Positions 1-9,724 of a stretch of DNA of 19,553 bases are shown piece by piece. Position 1 is the stretch's first letter, and each line of letters begins with the position of its first letter. Below the pieces are notes generated by a model. The model made no database searches. It saw only the letters and a list, made by a program, of their open reading frames with translations, and had not been told where the DNA came from. The position numbers were made by a program, and so were the translations under genes. The stretch covers positions 1 through 19,553 of the forward strand of contig CACWKJ010000001.1 in the NCBI GenBank assembly GCA_902761395.1. The letters are read 5' to 3'. Origin of the DNA: an uncultured Elusimicrobium sp. (GTDB lineage Bacteria > Elusimicrobiota > Endomicrobiia > Endomicrobiales > Endomicrobiaceae).

Positions 1-2
1 TA

Positions 3-3000
3 CACAATTTTGTTATATCGTTTTTTACCGGTGTGGGTTTAACGGTGAGTTTGCATTGGCTTTCCATCATGATAGGATTTTTTAAAACTTTAATTATAAA
101 TAAAGAAAATGTATCCGGGAAAGAAGAAAAAAATACAATAGAAACCAACAGACAATTGCTGTTACAAAAACATATAGACGAATTGGCAAAAGTTCCGTAC
201 GGACAAATGCCCGATTTAATAATTATGGTCGGTTCTAAAAACAGGCACACGGCAACATCGTTAAATGAAGGTATAAGAAATATAAGAAGATTCGGCAATT
301 TACAATCTGTTCCTATAGAATCACTTGTTACTGAAAACGACGGCAACGGTAACAGTTTGTTGGATGTATTTAATTTTATTCAATCAAAACAGTTTGAAAA
401 AGATTATCCGTCACTCACACAAAAAGATTTAAGAGATTTAAAAATAGTTGTAATTAATATCAACGAAACATCTTCACAAATAATAAACAGACAACTTGAT
501 ATGGAAATACTCGATAAGCAAACAACACCGTTAGAATTATCCGTATTAAATGCCGTTTGTATGGTACAAAAAAATAAAGGACAAAAAGGAAATATAGTTA
601 TTGCCGATCCCGGATATATGTATTTAGGTAACTTAACACAAACGGATAATATAACAATGGTTGCATCAAATGTTACTTACGAACAAATGAAAAATCAAAG
701 TTTGCCGTTACTGATTACCGATCAAACCGACTTTTCTCAAGACGGCAGCAGCCGTTTAAAGAAACTTTACAGAAATTTCGATTATAAAAAGATATCTAAT
801 ATTGCCGTAGCATATATGTTTAGTCGTATGTATGATACGGACAATATTTCGCTTGTTCAAATGCCGGCATATGCCGGACTTATAGGTATGAATTTCAGCG
901 ACGACAAAAACTTTGATTTATTGTTGGAGTTTATGAATATAGCAAGACAATATGAACAATCTTATAAAGGCAGAAAATTCAAAATCGATTTAATTCAACA
1001 TTTGCTTACTCCGTTAACAATGTTAATGAATAAAGAGAATATATTTGTTTATTTGGAAGTTTTAAAAGTTCCGATATCGAATTTAAATCCTCAAATAAAA
1101 AAAGAATACGATGATTTCTTTTACGGGTTATTCGAAAAACTTAACAACGAATTTCAAAATGAAATTTCCGACTCGTTTATTAATGTTGTGTCGTCGCAGG
1201 ATTCCACTTTAACAAGAAACGGTATTTTAGGAAGCGTTTTCTATAAAAATTTTATTTCGTTGTTGAGCACTTTAAAAAATTTCAATGCAGGTAAAGCGGT
1301 AGACAAAATTGCAGATACAATAAAAAATATGGTTATATCTCAAAAACAGTCGGGTATTTTAATAGTTCCGCAACTGACACCGTTTTCAAAACATCAACTT
1401 TTTGCATTCGACAACGAACTCAGCGGAAACATAGCAATAACGTCGTTTGATCAGTTATCCGAAGACAAAAAAGATTTAGGAGTAATTATCAATGTTCCTG
1501 TTGAAAACACCGTGATTCCGGCAAAAGTATATTCCGATGTTATTGTCGATAACAAAGGAAACAATCATGTTGTTGTTGCTTTTGTACCGGTATTACTTGA
1601 CGATATTGATATGTATTCTTCCGTAACGGAAACCGATTTTATAAAATCAATTTTGTCTGAAGAGAAAACGAAACAAAACGAACTCAGAAAACAATTGTTT
1701 ATAGGCAGAGCAACATTATCTTTTATTAAAGAATTGAAAACAAATTCAAAATTAAGTTCTATATACGATAATTCCGATTTTATGGTAGATAATGTCGATA
1801 CTTCTTACATTGTATCTTTTGATGATTCCGGATTGTTCAGTGTTCCGGAACTTATAAAAGACGATTTCTTTACCGATACGGATTTGCAAAACATCAGGCA
1901 TATAAACATTGTTACAAATACAAATTCAACAAATGTTCCGTTAACCGATATAAGAAATTTGAATTTGTCCCCATTGATTGATGAGTATAATGTATCCGAT
2001 AATGGTAAAGTAAATTTATCATTACTGTTTAAATTGGTATCAAATTACAATTACTCTTTTGAAGATTCCGATTTTTCGTTATTTTTGAAAAATCCGAAAC
2101 AATATGCACAAGATATGTTAAAGAGCATATTTGATACAAAAACGACAATAAAAGATTTTTCCAATATAAACACTGTTACAGAAATAGATATAAACAAATT
2201 TTCTTTAGAACAGTTGGAATATTTGTTAAACAGTGTTAAACCGGAAAGTGTTATAATAAAAAACATTTTCCATCAGGGAACGGAATTGTTCAATATTTAT
2301 TCGTTGGATATTTCTTCCGAAATAGACAGACTTAATAATTCGGAATTAGATAAATTCAGAACATTATTAGACGATAAGAATGCTTTAAATAACAGTAAAA
2401 TTTTTGTCTTGAATAATTTGTTGCAGTATATAAAATCAAATAAACAAGAATATGAACTGTTCAAACAATTTTGTACCGATATGACACCGGAATTACAAAA
2501 AGAGTTGGAACTTTTAACAGCAGGACTGATTACAAATAATCAAGCAGTTACCGAAGAAACAGTTGAAAAATTAAAAGCGGAAAATTTGGATAAATGGAAT
2601 TATTATTATGAACTAAACCAATACATGCAATATATAGCATATATTCGTTATCAAAAAATTACGGGTTTGTCGCAACAATCAAATACTAAGATTGTGTTCG
2701 GTATTGATATTTCGCAAACATCACTGATACAAACTGTTTCCCAAATAAACAATCTTCACAAGATGTTTGGCATTAACGGATTTAAATTGAACGGGTTATC
2801 CGATGATTTATATCAACAACAAACAATTACATATATGCACAGAAATATAACAAATGATATTACTTTAATTTTTGACGATATAACTCAAGCGGTGGACACC
2901 AGCAAATACAATAATATTATTTGTTTATCAAAGACAACTTCACAAGAAACAACAGACCACTTAAAAGTTGATTTATCTTCGATGGAAGACATAAACGACT

Positions 3001-3506
3001 TTTTAACAAACTTATCGCAAAATAAAAAATTAACAACATTGTATATTGATATGAACAATATCGTAAACGATTCCGAGAACTTAACAAAATTTTTCAGTTT
3101 GGTAAATCTGTTAAAAAGTGCTAACTCTTTTGATTATTTGGAATACGGCAAACATTTTGTAAGTAAATATGAAGACAGCATTGTTGCCGATACATCAAAA
3201 GGAAATATTAAAAGAATCAATATTTCCGAAATAGATGAAATAACCGGTCAAAACTGGTTCCCTTACATCTACAGAGTTTTATATGAAGCAGGTATCGATA
3301 ACACAAACTACGATAATTTGATTGACTTGATATCTCATTTATATATGCAGTATGAATATTCGAACAATTCTAATAAAGAAAACATAGTGTTGGAGCTTAA
3401 AGGAATACTTTTGGCTATAGCACAACTTCAACAAATTACGGATATTTCGTTGGAAGAAAACAGTATTAAGTTCGAAAACATTAATTCACTGCTTGTATGT
3501 GCTTAA
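3..3506 (+). CDS. 3' part of a very large protein of unknown function
   Basis: The frame is open from base 3, at the left edge, to the TAA at 3504-3506, giving 1167 residues without an N-terminus. A GTG at 33 could be read as a start, but the frame continues upstream and no ribosome binding site precedes it, so the gene is probably cut by the window. I recognise no domain. The first 30 or so residues are hydrophobic (a VSLHWLSIMIGFF stretch) and may be a membrane segment or buried core. The rest is rich in Asn, Ile, Asp, Lys and Ser, with only about four Cys, and looks like alternating helices and short hydrophobic strands (for example KIVFGIDIS and LTTLYIDM near the C-terminus). An SKNRHTATSLNEGIR motif lies near residue 78 of the visible part. 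Codon use resembles its neighbours. It ends 2 bp from the convergent ccdA stop. Giant domain-less proteins occur in Elusimicrobiota and Omnitrophota, but a relationship is not shown. Confidence 0.85.
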   Translation, partial: HNFVISFFTGVGLTVSLHWLSIMIGFFKTLIINKENVSGKEEKNTIETNRQLLLQKHIDELAKVPYGQMPDLIIMVGSKNRHTATSLNEGIRNIRRFGNLQSVPIESLVTENDGNGNSLLDVFNFIQSKQFEKDYPSLTQKDLRDLKIVVININETSSQIINRQLDMEILDKQTTPLELSVLNAVCMVQKNKGQKGNIVIADPGYMYLGNLTQTDNITMVASNVTYEQMKNQSLPLLITDQTDFSQDGSSRLKKLYRNFDYKKISNIAVAYMFSRMYDTDNISLVQMPAYAGLIGMNFSDDKNFDLLLEFMNIARQYEQSYKGRKFKIDLIQHLLTPLTMLMNKENIFVYLEVLKVPISNLNPQIKKEYDDFFYGLFEKLNNEFQNEISDSFINVVSSQDSTLTRNGILGSVFYKNFISLLSTLKNFNAGKAVDKIADTIKNMVISQKQSGILIVPQLTPFSKHQLFAFDNELSGNIAITSFDQLSEDKKDLGVIINVPVENTVIPAKVYSDVIVDNKGNNHVVVAFVPVLLDDIDMYSSVTETDFIKSILSEEKTKQNELRKQLFIGRATLSFIKELKTNSKLSSIYDNSDFMVDNVDTSYIVSFDDSGLFSVPELIKDDFFTDTDLQNIRHINIVTNTNSTNVPLTDIRNLNLSPLIDEYNVSDNGKVNLSLLFKLVSNYNYSFEDSDFSLFLKNPKQYAQDMLKSIFDTKTTIKDFSNINTVTEIDINKFSLEQLEYLLNSVKPESVIIKNIFHQGTELFNIYSLDISSEIDRLNNSELDKFRTLLDDKNALNNSKIFVLNNLLQYIKSNKQEYELFKQFCTDMTPELQKELELLTAGLITNNQAVTEETVEKLKAENLDKWNYYYELNQYMQYIAYIRYQKITGLSQQSNTKIVFGIDISQTSLIQTVSQINNLHKMFGINGFKLNGLSDDLYQQQTITYMHRNITNDITLIFDDITQAVDTSKYNNIICLSKTTSQETTDHLKVDLSSMEDINDFLTNLSQNKKLTTLYIDMNNIVNDSENLTKFFSLVNLLKSANSFDYLEYGKHFVSKYEDSIVADTSKGNIKRINISEIDEITGQNWFPYIYRVLYEAGIDNTNYDNLIDLISHLYMQYEYSNNSNKENIVLELKGILLAIAQLQQITDISLEENSIKFENINSLLVCA

Positions 3507-3508
3507 TG

Positions 3509-4225
3509 TTAACTTAATACCTTCATTACATTCATTGTTATTTTGTTAAATCCGCCTGAAATTATCAGTATACCCATAAGTATTAAAAGTGTTCCGGAAA
3601 TAATTTCTATTACTTTGTAATACTTTTTTAACGAATTAAACAATGTTAAAAATTTGCTGACAAATAATGCGGTCAATATAAACGGTATTGCAAGACCTAA
3701 AGAATAAATTAAAAGCAAAAATGTTCCTTTTGCAATTGTTCCCTGAGTTGCTGCCATTATAAGAATAGATGCAAGTATCGGATCAACACAAGGGGTCCAA
3801 CTGAATGCAAAAGCACAACCTATAAGATATATAGTGAAATAGTTTGAAGTTCTTTTTATTTTGTCCATCCATCCGAACTGTTTATACAAAAGTTTTATTT
3901 TGAATATTCCCAACAAATGTAACCCGAAAATAATAATAATTATTCCGCCGACTGTTCTTAAAATATCTATATTATTTAAAAAGAATTGTCCTATAATTGT
4001 TACCGATAAACCCAGAAAAACAAATACTGTAGTAAAACCTAAAACAAAACAAATCGATGATAAAAAAACGGATAACAAATTTTTTCTGTTATCCAATTCT
4101 TCTATAGACAGACCTGTAACTAATGTTATATATACGGGGATAAGAGGTAAAATGCAGGGACTTATAAATGTTAATATTCCTGCCAAAAGACTTGCAAATA
4201 CGGGAAAACTGCCTAAATCTTGCAT
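3509..4225 (-). CDS. ccdA: CcdA/DsbD-type thiol-disulfide transmembrane protein
   Basis: This 238-residue membrane protein carries about six hydrophobic segments and belongs to the CcdA family, which passes electrons from cytoplasmic thioredoxin across the membrane to extracytoplasmic thiol proteins, for example in cytochrome c maturation or disulfide reduction. The two redox cysteines are visible in their family settings: FISPCILPLIP (Cys24, first membrane segment) and FSWTPCVDPIL (Cys146, fourth segment). The second motif usually reads TPCxGP, so Asp148 in place of Gly is unusual. Its ATG shares one base with the nadA stop (TAATG), so it is probably translated by coupling from nadA. No thioredoxin-like partner or cytochrome c gene is nearby. 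The family is clear; the electron acceptor is unknown. Confidence 0.88.
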   Translation of the reverse strand: MQDLGSFPVFASLLAGILTFISPCILPLIPVYITLVTGLSIEELDNRKNLLSVFLSSICFVLGFTTVFVFLGLSVTIIGQFFLNNIDILRTVGGIIIIIFGLHLLGIFKIKLLYKQFGWMDKIKRTSNYFTIYLIGCAFAFSWTPCVDPILASILIMAATQGTIAKGTFLLLIYSLGLAIPFILTALFVSKFLTLFNSLKKYYKVIEIISGTLLILMGILIISGGFNKITMNVMKVLS

Positions 4226-5136
4226 TATGAAGGTTTTACCTCAAGCATTCTTTGAATCGGAACAATTGCTTTATCTGCAATTTCTTTAGGAACTTTTATC
4301 TCGTTATTCATTTCTTTCAGAACATTTAACACTTTATCCAACGAATTCTTTTTCATGTTAGGGCATATCGCTAAATCCGTAACGGGATAAAACTTTTTGT
4401 TGGGATATTCTCTTTGTAACTTAAATGTTATCTCGTTTTCCGTTCCTATAATAAATTCTTGTTTATCACTTTTTGCAACATAATTTAATATACCGGTTGT
4501 GGACAACACTTCATCCGCAAGCGCAACCGTTTCAGGGCAACATTCCGGATGAACCAAAAAAACCGCATTAGGGTGCACTTCTTTTTGTAATGCAACATAT
4601 TCCGGTAACATTTTCATGTGTGTAGGGCAAAATCCGTTCCACAAAATAAGTTTTTTGTTTAACACTTTTTGTGCATAAGAACCTAAATTTCTGTCCGGGC
4701 AAAATATTATTTTATCGTTTTGAACGGACTTAACCACATTTATGGCATTAGAAGATGTACAACAAATATCGGTTTCCGCTTTAACCGCCGCAGATGAGTT
4801 TATATATGTAACAACAGTTGCACCGGGATTATCTTTTTTAAATTGTCTTAACTGGTCCGCTGTTATCATGTCTGCCATAGGGCAACCGGACTGTAAATCG
4901 GGCAACAAAACCTTTTTATTGGGACTTAATATAGAAGCGGTTTCCGCCATAAAATGCACACCGCAAAAAACAATAACATCGGCATTTGTTTGTGCGGCTT
5001 TTCTGCTGAGTTCCAAAGAATCGCCTGTGAAATCCGCAATAGATTGTACTTCTTGTCTTTGATAATTATGAACAAGAATTACGGCATTTCTTTGTTTTTT
5101 TAAATCTTGAATTTGTTGTATTATTTCTTCTTGCAT
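4225..5136 (-). CDS. nadA: quinolinate synthase NadA
   Basis: NadA condenses iminoaspartate with dihydroxyacetone phosphate to quinolinate in de novo NAD synthesis, using an oxygen-sensitive [4Fe-4S] cluster in the cytoplasm. The 303-residue length is normal for the short, common form. Family motifs are plain: LVHNYQRQEVQ near residue 21, SGCPMADM (Cys85), ETDICCTSSNA near 121, HPECCPE (Cys199/200) and AICPNMKK (Cys258). The Cys in SGCPMA, HPEC and CPNM correspond to the known cluster ligands. A weak AAGGT binding site lies about 10 bases before the ATG. It sits 32 bp after the P-type ATPase and overlaps ccdA by one base. nadB and nadC are not in the window, so the iminoaspartate source is not visible. 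Confidence 0.95.
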   Translation of the reverse strand: MQEEIIQQIQDLKKQRNAVILVHNYQRQEVQSIADFTGDSLELSRKAAQTNADVIVFCGVHFMAETASILSPNKKVLLPDLQSGCPMADMITADQLRQFKKDNPGATVVTYINSSAAVKAETDICCTSSNAINVVKSVQNDKIIFCPDRNLGSYAQKVLNKKLILWNGFCPTHMKMLPEYVALQKEVHPNAVFLVHPECCPETVALADEVLSTTGILNYVAKSDKQEFIIGTENEITFKLQREYPNKKFYPVTDLAICPNMKKNSLDKVLNVLKEMNNEIKVPKEIADKAIVPIQRMLEVKPS

Positions 5137-5168
5137 AATATTTTACCTTTAAAATTACAGTTATTATA

Positions 5169-7889
5169 TTACTTTTTTCTAATAAGATTTTCTACAAATT
5201 TACTGATTCCTATAACAGCATAAATTATAAAGCCCAATATGAAAAGTCTGCCCCAGGAAGCAAGTGATATTCCTTCCGTTGAGAAGAATGTGTTTACCGG
5301 AGAAACATACAAGAATATAAACTGTGTTGCAAACATTATAAATATACCGAGCCAAATGTACGGGTTTGAAAATAAACCGAGAGAAAACATGGATTTTGTC
5401 ATTGAACGGCAATTTAATAAATACATACTTTGACATACTATAAATACGGAAACTGCAACACCTCTTGCCTGTGCAAGTGTAGCACCGTGAGCAAGTTCAT
5501 AATTAAACAATATTACTACACCGGTAACTATTATGGCACTTATCATTGCAAGTCTGTACCAGAAAATTCCGTCCATAATCTTCATATCGGGGCTTACAGG
5601 CTTTCTATCCATTATACCGTCTTCTTTAGGTTCAAAAGATAACATCATACCCAAAAATAATGCGGTAGACATGTTTATCCACAGAATTTGTTTCGGTAAA
5701 ATAGGAAGTTCCGGCATATTAAGAAATATTGCGGTCATCATAGCAATACCTTGAGCCATGTTTGTGGGAAGTGTCCAAATAATAAATTTTCTTATATTAT
5801 CAAATACACATCTTCCTTCTTCAACGGCAGCAACAATAGAAGCAAAATTATCGTCGGTTAAAACCATATCCGCAGACTCTTTTGCAACTTCCGTTCCCGT
5901 TATACCCATAGCAACACCGATATTTGCTTGTTTTAAAGCAGGTGCGTCATTTACACCGTCACCGGTCATAGCGGCAATATTTTTTTGTACTTGTAATGCT
6001 CTTACAAGTCTTAATTTCTGTTCGGGTGTTACTCTTGCAAATACGGAATATTTTATTGCTATTTCTTTTAGTTGTTCATCATCATATTGTTCAAGTTGGC
6101 TGCCTGTTATGGCGGTATAGTCGGGATTTTCTCCTTTAATTATTCCTATGGCTTTTGCTATTGCCGAAGCTGTTAATGCATGGTCACCGGTAATCATTTT
6201 AATTTTTATTCCCGCACTGTGACATTTTTTTACGGCCTCTATAACTTCCGGTCTTGCGGGATCTATCATAGCTTGAAGACCTACGAAAGTTAAACCTGTC
6301 GCAATATCTTCATGTCTTAACTGTTTATGATTTTCATCCATATCTGTATAAGCAAAACACAAAACTCTTAATCCTCTTGTTGCCATTTCGTTGGCAACTT
6401 TTACTACTTCTTCTTTGTTGAAAGGTATTTTGTTGCCTTGTTTATCAAGCATGTAAGAACACATGTTCGTAATTTTTTCTACGGCACCCTTTACGAAAGC
6501 AATGTTTGTTCCGCCGTTTTCGTGTAATGTTGCCATATACTGATATTGAGATTCAAACGGTATAGTATCAAGTTTAGGATATTGTTCCACAAGTTCATCG
6601 TTAAGTTTTGCTTTTGCTCCGGAAACTATCAAAGCACCTTCGGTCGGATCGCCTTGCACGTCATTTTTTCCGTCTATATTTATTATTTTTGCATCGTTAC
6701 ACAAATAACCTGCGGTTAAACAAAGTTTTAACGATTTTGAATATTCTATACCTATAATTGTATTTGTTTCTTTGAGTTTTAATTGTCCGTCGAAACTGTA
6801 ACCTGTTCCGGATACTTCTATGGTTTTACCGTCTGTAAACATTTCAACAACGGTCATTTGGTTTTCGGTTAAAGTTCCTGTTTTATCCGAACAAATTACT
6901 GTTGTGCTTCCCAAAGTTTCCACTGCGGGAAGTTTTCTTATAATGGCTTTTCTTTTAGCCATTCTTGAAACACCTATAGCAAGAGTTATAGTCATTGCCG
7001 CGGGAAGTCCTTCGGGTATTGCTGCAACGGAAAGACCGATAGCAGCTAAAAACATTAATACCCAACCTTGATGGTGATATATACCTACGCCAAATGTAAT
7101 TGCTGCCATGGACATAATTAAGTATATAAGAAACACACTGAATTTTGCCATTCTTTGTGTTAAAGGAGTTTCTAATGAATCGGCAGATGATATAAGTTGA
7201 GAAATTTTACCTACTTCCGTATTATCACCTGTGGCAACAACAACGCCTTTGCCGCTGCCGTAAGTTACAAGTGTTGAAGCATACAACATATTCTTTCTGT
7301 CCGCCAAAATGGTTGAAGAAGGTAAAGTGTTTATATTCTTTTCTACAGGTAACGATTCACCGGTGAGAGCCGATTCGTTTATTTGTAGTTCTCTGGAAGA
7401 AATAAGTTTTATATCCGCTGCAACTTTATCTCCGGAAACGAAGAACAAAATGTCACCGGGAACAACTTCGGAAGAATCAATATGCATTCTTTTGCCGTCT
7501 CTCATAACCACCGCTTGAGTAGTCATTGATTTTGCGAGAGCTTCCAACGATTTTAATGCTTTCGATTCTTGAATAAATCCCACTATTGCGTTAACCAACA
7601 CTACACCGAATATTACACTGCAATCCGCCCACTGTTTTAAAAACAATGTTATAAAACCTGAAATGATTAACACATATAAAAGACTGTTATGGAACTGTAA
7701 AAAGAATCTTTTTATAGGACCGTCACCTTTTTTTTGAGTTAAAACATTTTTACCGTATTTTTGTTGTCTTTCTGAAATTTCACTTTCTTTAAGTCCGGTA
7801 TGGCTGTTGCTGTTGAACTCTTGTAAAACATCATTAATTTCAATACTATGCCAAAACTTTTGTTCTTGGTTTGTTCCTTGTTTTTCCAT
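5169..7889 (-). CDS. P-type cation-translocating ATPase (P2/CtpF-like)
   Basis: This full-length 906-residue P-type ATPase has an N-terminal cation-ATPase domain, an A-domain with LTGES near residue 176, transmembrane helix 4 with AAIPEGLPA (Pro292-Pro296), the phosphorylation motif CSDKTGTLT (Asp335), HAD motif TGDGVND (Asp644, Asp648) and a C-terminal set of membrane helices. IPEGLP is typical of Ca-type P2A pumps. However, helix 6 reads WINMSTALFLG: Asn739 is kept, but Ala743 occupies the place of the Ca-binding Asp of SERCA. Helix 5 with WTLPTN and the downstream SFEPKE recall the actinobacterial CtpF subgroup. So the pump is certain but the ion (Ca2+ or another) is not. An AGAGGA binding site precedes the ATG. 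It lies 24 bp after metW and 32 bp before nadA, probably in one transcript. Confidence 0.93.
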   Translation of the reverse strand: MEKQGTNQEQKFWHSIEINDVLQEFNSNSHTGLKESEISERQQKYGKNVLTQKKGDGPIKRFFLQFHNSLLYVLIISGFITLFLKQWADCSVIFGVVLVNAIVGFIQESKALKSLEALAKSMTTQAVVMRDGKRMHIDSSEVVPGDILFFVSGDKVAADIKLISSRELQINESALTGESLPVEKNINTLPSSTILADRKNMLYASTLVTYGSGKGVVVATGDNTEVGKISQLISSADSLETPLTQRMAKFSVFLIYLIMSMAAITFGVGIYHHQGWVLMFLAAIGLSVAAIPEGLPAAMTITLAIGVSRMAKRKAIIRKLPAVETLGSTTVICSDKTGTLTENQMTVVEMFTDGKTIEVSGTGYSFDGQLKLKETNTIIGIEYSKSLKLCLTAGYLCNDAKIINIDGKNDVQGDPTEGALIVSGAKAKLNDELVEQYPKLDTIPFESQYQYMATLHENGGTNIAFVKGAVEKITNMCSYMLDKQGNKIPFNKEEVVKVANEMATRGLRVLCFAYTDMDENHKQLRHEDIATGLTFVGLQAMIDPARPEVIEAVKKCHSAGIKIKMITGDHALTASAIAKAIGIIKGENPDYTAITGSQLEQYDDEQLKEIAIKYSVFARVTPEQKLRLVRALQVQKNIAAMTGDGVNDAPALKQANIGVAMGITGTEVAKESADMVLTDDNFASIVAAVEEGRCVFDNIRKFIIWTLPTNMAQGIAMMTAIFLNMPELPILPKQILWINMSTALFLGMMLSFEPKEDGIMDRKPVSPDMKIMDGIFWYRLAMISAIIVTGVVILFNYELAHGATLAQARGVAVSVFIVCQSMYLLNCRSMTKSMFSLGLFSNPYIWLGIFIMFATQFIFLYVSPVNTFFSTEGISLASWGRLFILGFIIYAVIGISKFVENLIRKK

Positions 7890-7913
7890 CGTTTTTCCTC
7901 TGTTTTTGCGAGA

Positions 7914-8525
7914 TTATTTAGTGATTACGAAAATTGCTTGTTGTGCAAATAAGTTCGGTAATATATGACAATATTTGTTATTAGCTATAAAATATTTTTC
8001 CATTATTTTATACTTTCTTTCTTTACAGAAAACTTCAAAATCTTTTATGCTTAAACATCTGATATTCGGAGTATCGTTCCATCCGTACGGGAGAGATTCG
8101 GTAACAGGTGCTCTTCCGCCGAAAAAGAGTTTACTTCTTACCGTTATATGAGCAAAGTTGGGAAATGCCACAATAACTTTTTTACCGATTCTTAAACATT
8201 GTTTTAGTACTTCATCGGTTCTTGTAACCTGTTGTAAACTTTGGCTTAATATAACAAAATCAAAAGTATCATTTTTATAAAAATCCAATGCACCGTCAAT
8301 ATCCGAATGCATAACACATAACCCTTTTTCCACACATTTGTATATCGCATCTTCGGATATTTCCACGCCTTGAGCATTTACTTGTTTATTTTGTACGAGC
8401 AAATACATTAAATCACCGTCACCGCACCCCAAATCCAAAACTTTTGATTTCGGTGTCACGATTCCGGCTATTTTTAAATGTGATAATAAAGTATTTTTAT
8501 CTTTCACTACCAAAAACCTCATCAT
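7914..8525 (-). CDS. metW: methionine biosynthesis protein MetW (SAM-dependent methyltransferase fold)
   Basis: This protein of about 200 residues has a class I methyltransferase fold and matches MetW, which commonly accompanies MetX and is needed with it for homoserine acylation in several bacteria; its own chemistry is not settled. The SAM-binding motif VLDLGCGDGDL is at residues 29-39. ILSQSLQQV, then FPNFAHITVRSKLFFGGRAPVTE and YGWNDTPNIR, are MetW signatures. It overlaps the end of metX. The first ATG (8525) has no good binding site. A GTG at 8507 lies 9 bases after a TGAGG and gives a protein starting at residue 7, so that start is a real alternative with an 11-base overlap. Stop is TAA, 24 bp before the ATPase. 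Confidence 0.9.
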   Translation of the reverse strand: MMRFLVVKDKNTLLSHLKIAGIVTPKSKVLDLGCGDGDLMYLLVQNKQVNAQGVEISEDAIYKCVEKGLCVMHSDIDGALDFYKNDTFDFVILSQSLQQVTRTDEVLKQCLRIGKKVIVAFPNFAHITVRSKLFFGGRAPVTESLPYGWNDTPNIRCLSIKDFEVFCKERKYKIMEKYFIANNKYCHILPNLFAQQAIFVITK

Positions 8526-9624
8526 ATAATCTGTTTAAAAAGTTTTTTATAAGTCTGGTTTCATCTTTTACTTCCAAAAGAAAAGCATCGTGTCCGTAAG
8601 TGGAAAATATGTTACAGTAAGTAACTTCCTGATTTTTCATTTTTAAAAATTTCACTATATTTTCCGATTGATACGGAGGATACAACCAATCGGACTTAAA
8701 AGATATAACCAAAAATTTTATATCCAAATTTTTTTCTTCCGGTAAAAAATTATCTTTTTGAACATCAAAATAGTCTATTGCTTTAGATAAATATAAGTAA
8801 CTGTTGGCATCAAATCTTTTTACGAAAGAACTTCCTCTGTATCTTAAATATTCTTCCACTTCAAAATCGGCATTAAAATCGAAATTTTCGTTCGGTTCCG
8901 GGTTTTTAACAGGAAACTTTTTCTGCATGGAATAATCACTCATATATGTAATATGTCCCAACATTCTTGCAACGGCCAACCCTTTATCGGGTTCAGGTCC
9001 GCCGTAATAATGTCCCTTTTTCCAAGCAACATCACCCATTATAGATTGTCTGCCAACTTCGTTAAAGGCAATTTGTTGCGGTGTGGATCTTAAAGTAATT
9101 GCTATTGGAATTGCGGAATATATAAATTCCGGATAATCCATTGCCCACTGCAACACCTGCATTCCGCCCATGGAACCGCCTGCAACGGAAAAGAGTTTTT
9201 CTATTCCGAAATATTCCACCAACTTTTTCTGAGCTTTTACCATATCCGATATCGTTATTGCAGGAAAATCCGTTCCATATGGAACACCTGTTGCCGGATT
9301 TATTGATTCCGGTCCGGTTGTTCCCGCACATCCGCCCAAAACATTTGAGGCAATAATAAAATATTTGTTGGTATCAAAAGCTTTTCCGGGACCAACCATC
9401 GAATCCCACCAACCGGGTTTTTTGTCCCCTTCATGGAATCCCGCACAATGAGCATCACCCGTAAAAGCATGAGTTATCAATATAGCATTGTTCTTTTGTT
9501 CGTTTAAAGTTCCGTAAGTTTCGTAAGCTATTGTAACTTGCGGTAAACTTTGCCCGTTTGCAAGAACAAGGTTTTCAAAAGTAAAATATTTAGTTTGAAC
9601 AATTCCTACACTATCTCTGGCCAA
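8497..9624 (-). CDS. metX: homoserine O-acyltransferase MetX
   Basis: MetX transfers an acyl group (acetyl or succinyl from CoA) to L-homoserine, the committed step of methionine synthesis before sulfhydrylation. The 375-residue alpha/beta hydrolase shows LITHAFTGDAH (residues 49-59), the WWDSMVGPG and NVLGGCAGTTGP signatures, the nucleophile elbow AGGSMGG (Ser151), the acid in SFKSDWLYPP (Asp312) and the base in YGHDAFLLE (His345). Acetyl versus succinyl specificity cannot be read from these motifs. The start is TTG at 9622-9624, supported by a TGAGG binding site 7 bases upstream and by the typical distance to the first strand. It is the first gene of the five-gene minus-strand run. The 198-base leader shows no recognisable SAM riboswitch or T-box. 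Confidence 0.94.
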   Translation of the reverse strand: MARDSVGIVQTKYFTFENLVLANGQSLPQVTIAYETYGTLNEQKNNAILITHAFTGDAHCAGFHEGDKKPGWWDSMVGPGKAFDTNKYFIIASNVLGGCAGTTGPESINPATGVPYGTDFPAITISDMVKAQKKLVEYFGIEKLFSVAGGSMGGMQVLQWAMDYPEFIYSAIPIAITLRSTPQQIAFNEVGRQSIMGDVAWKKGHYYGGPEPDKGLAVARMLGHITYMSDYSMQKKFPVKNPEPNENFDFNADFEVEEYLRYRGSSFVKRFDANSYLYLSKAIDYFDVQKDNFLPEEKNLDIKFLVISFKSDWLYPPYQSENIVKFLKMKNQEVTYCNIFSTYGHDAFLLEVKDETRLIKNFLNRLYDEVFGSER

Positions 9625-9665
9625 AATAAAACCTCATTTAAAATTAAAATAATAACGAATTTCTT

Positions 9666-9671
9666 ATTATA
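9666..9671 (-). promoter_or_regulatory. probable -10 element for metX operon
   Basis: On the minus strand these bases read TATAAT, about 41 bases upstream of the metX TTG start. The hexamer 17 bases further upstream (TATATT) is a poor -35 match, so only the -10 box is supported. In so AT-rich a spacer a chance match is quite possible. Confidence 0.35.
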
Positions 9672-9724
9672 GTATTTTTTGCATGAAAAATATAGTGTTT
9701 GTATGTTTTTTGGATTAATAAAAA

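Noticed and set aside
3861..4289. Plus-strand open frame of 142 codons opposite ccdA and nadA
   Set aside because: No binding site, and it is antisense to two genes with clear family motifs.
5758..6120. Plus-strand open frame of 120 codons opposite the P-type ATPase
   Set aside because: A shadow of the strongly conserved HAD domain on the other strand.
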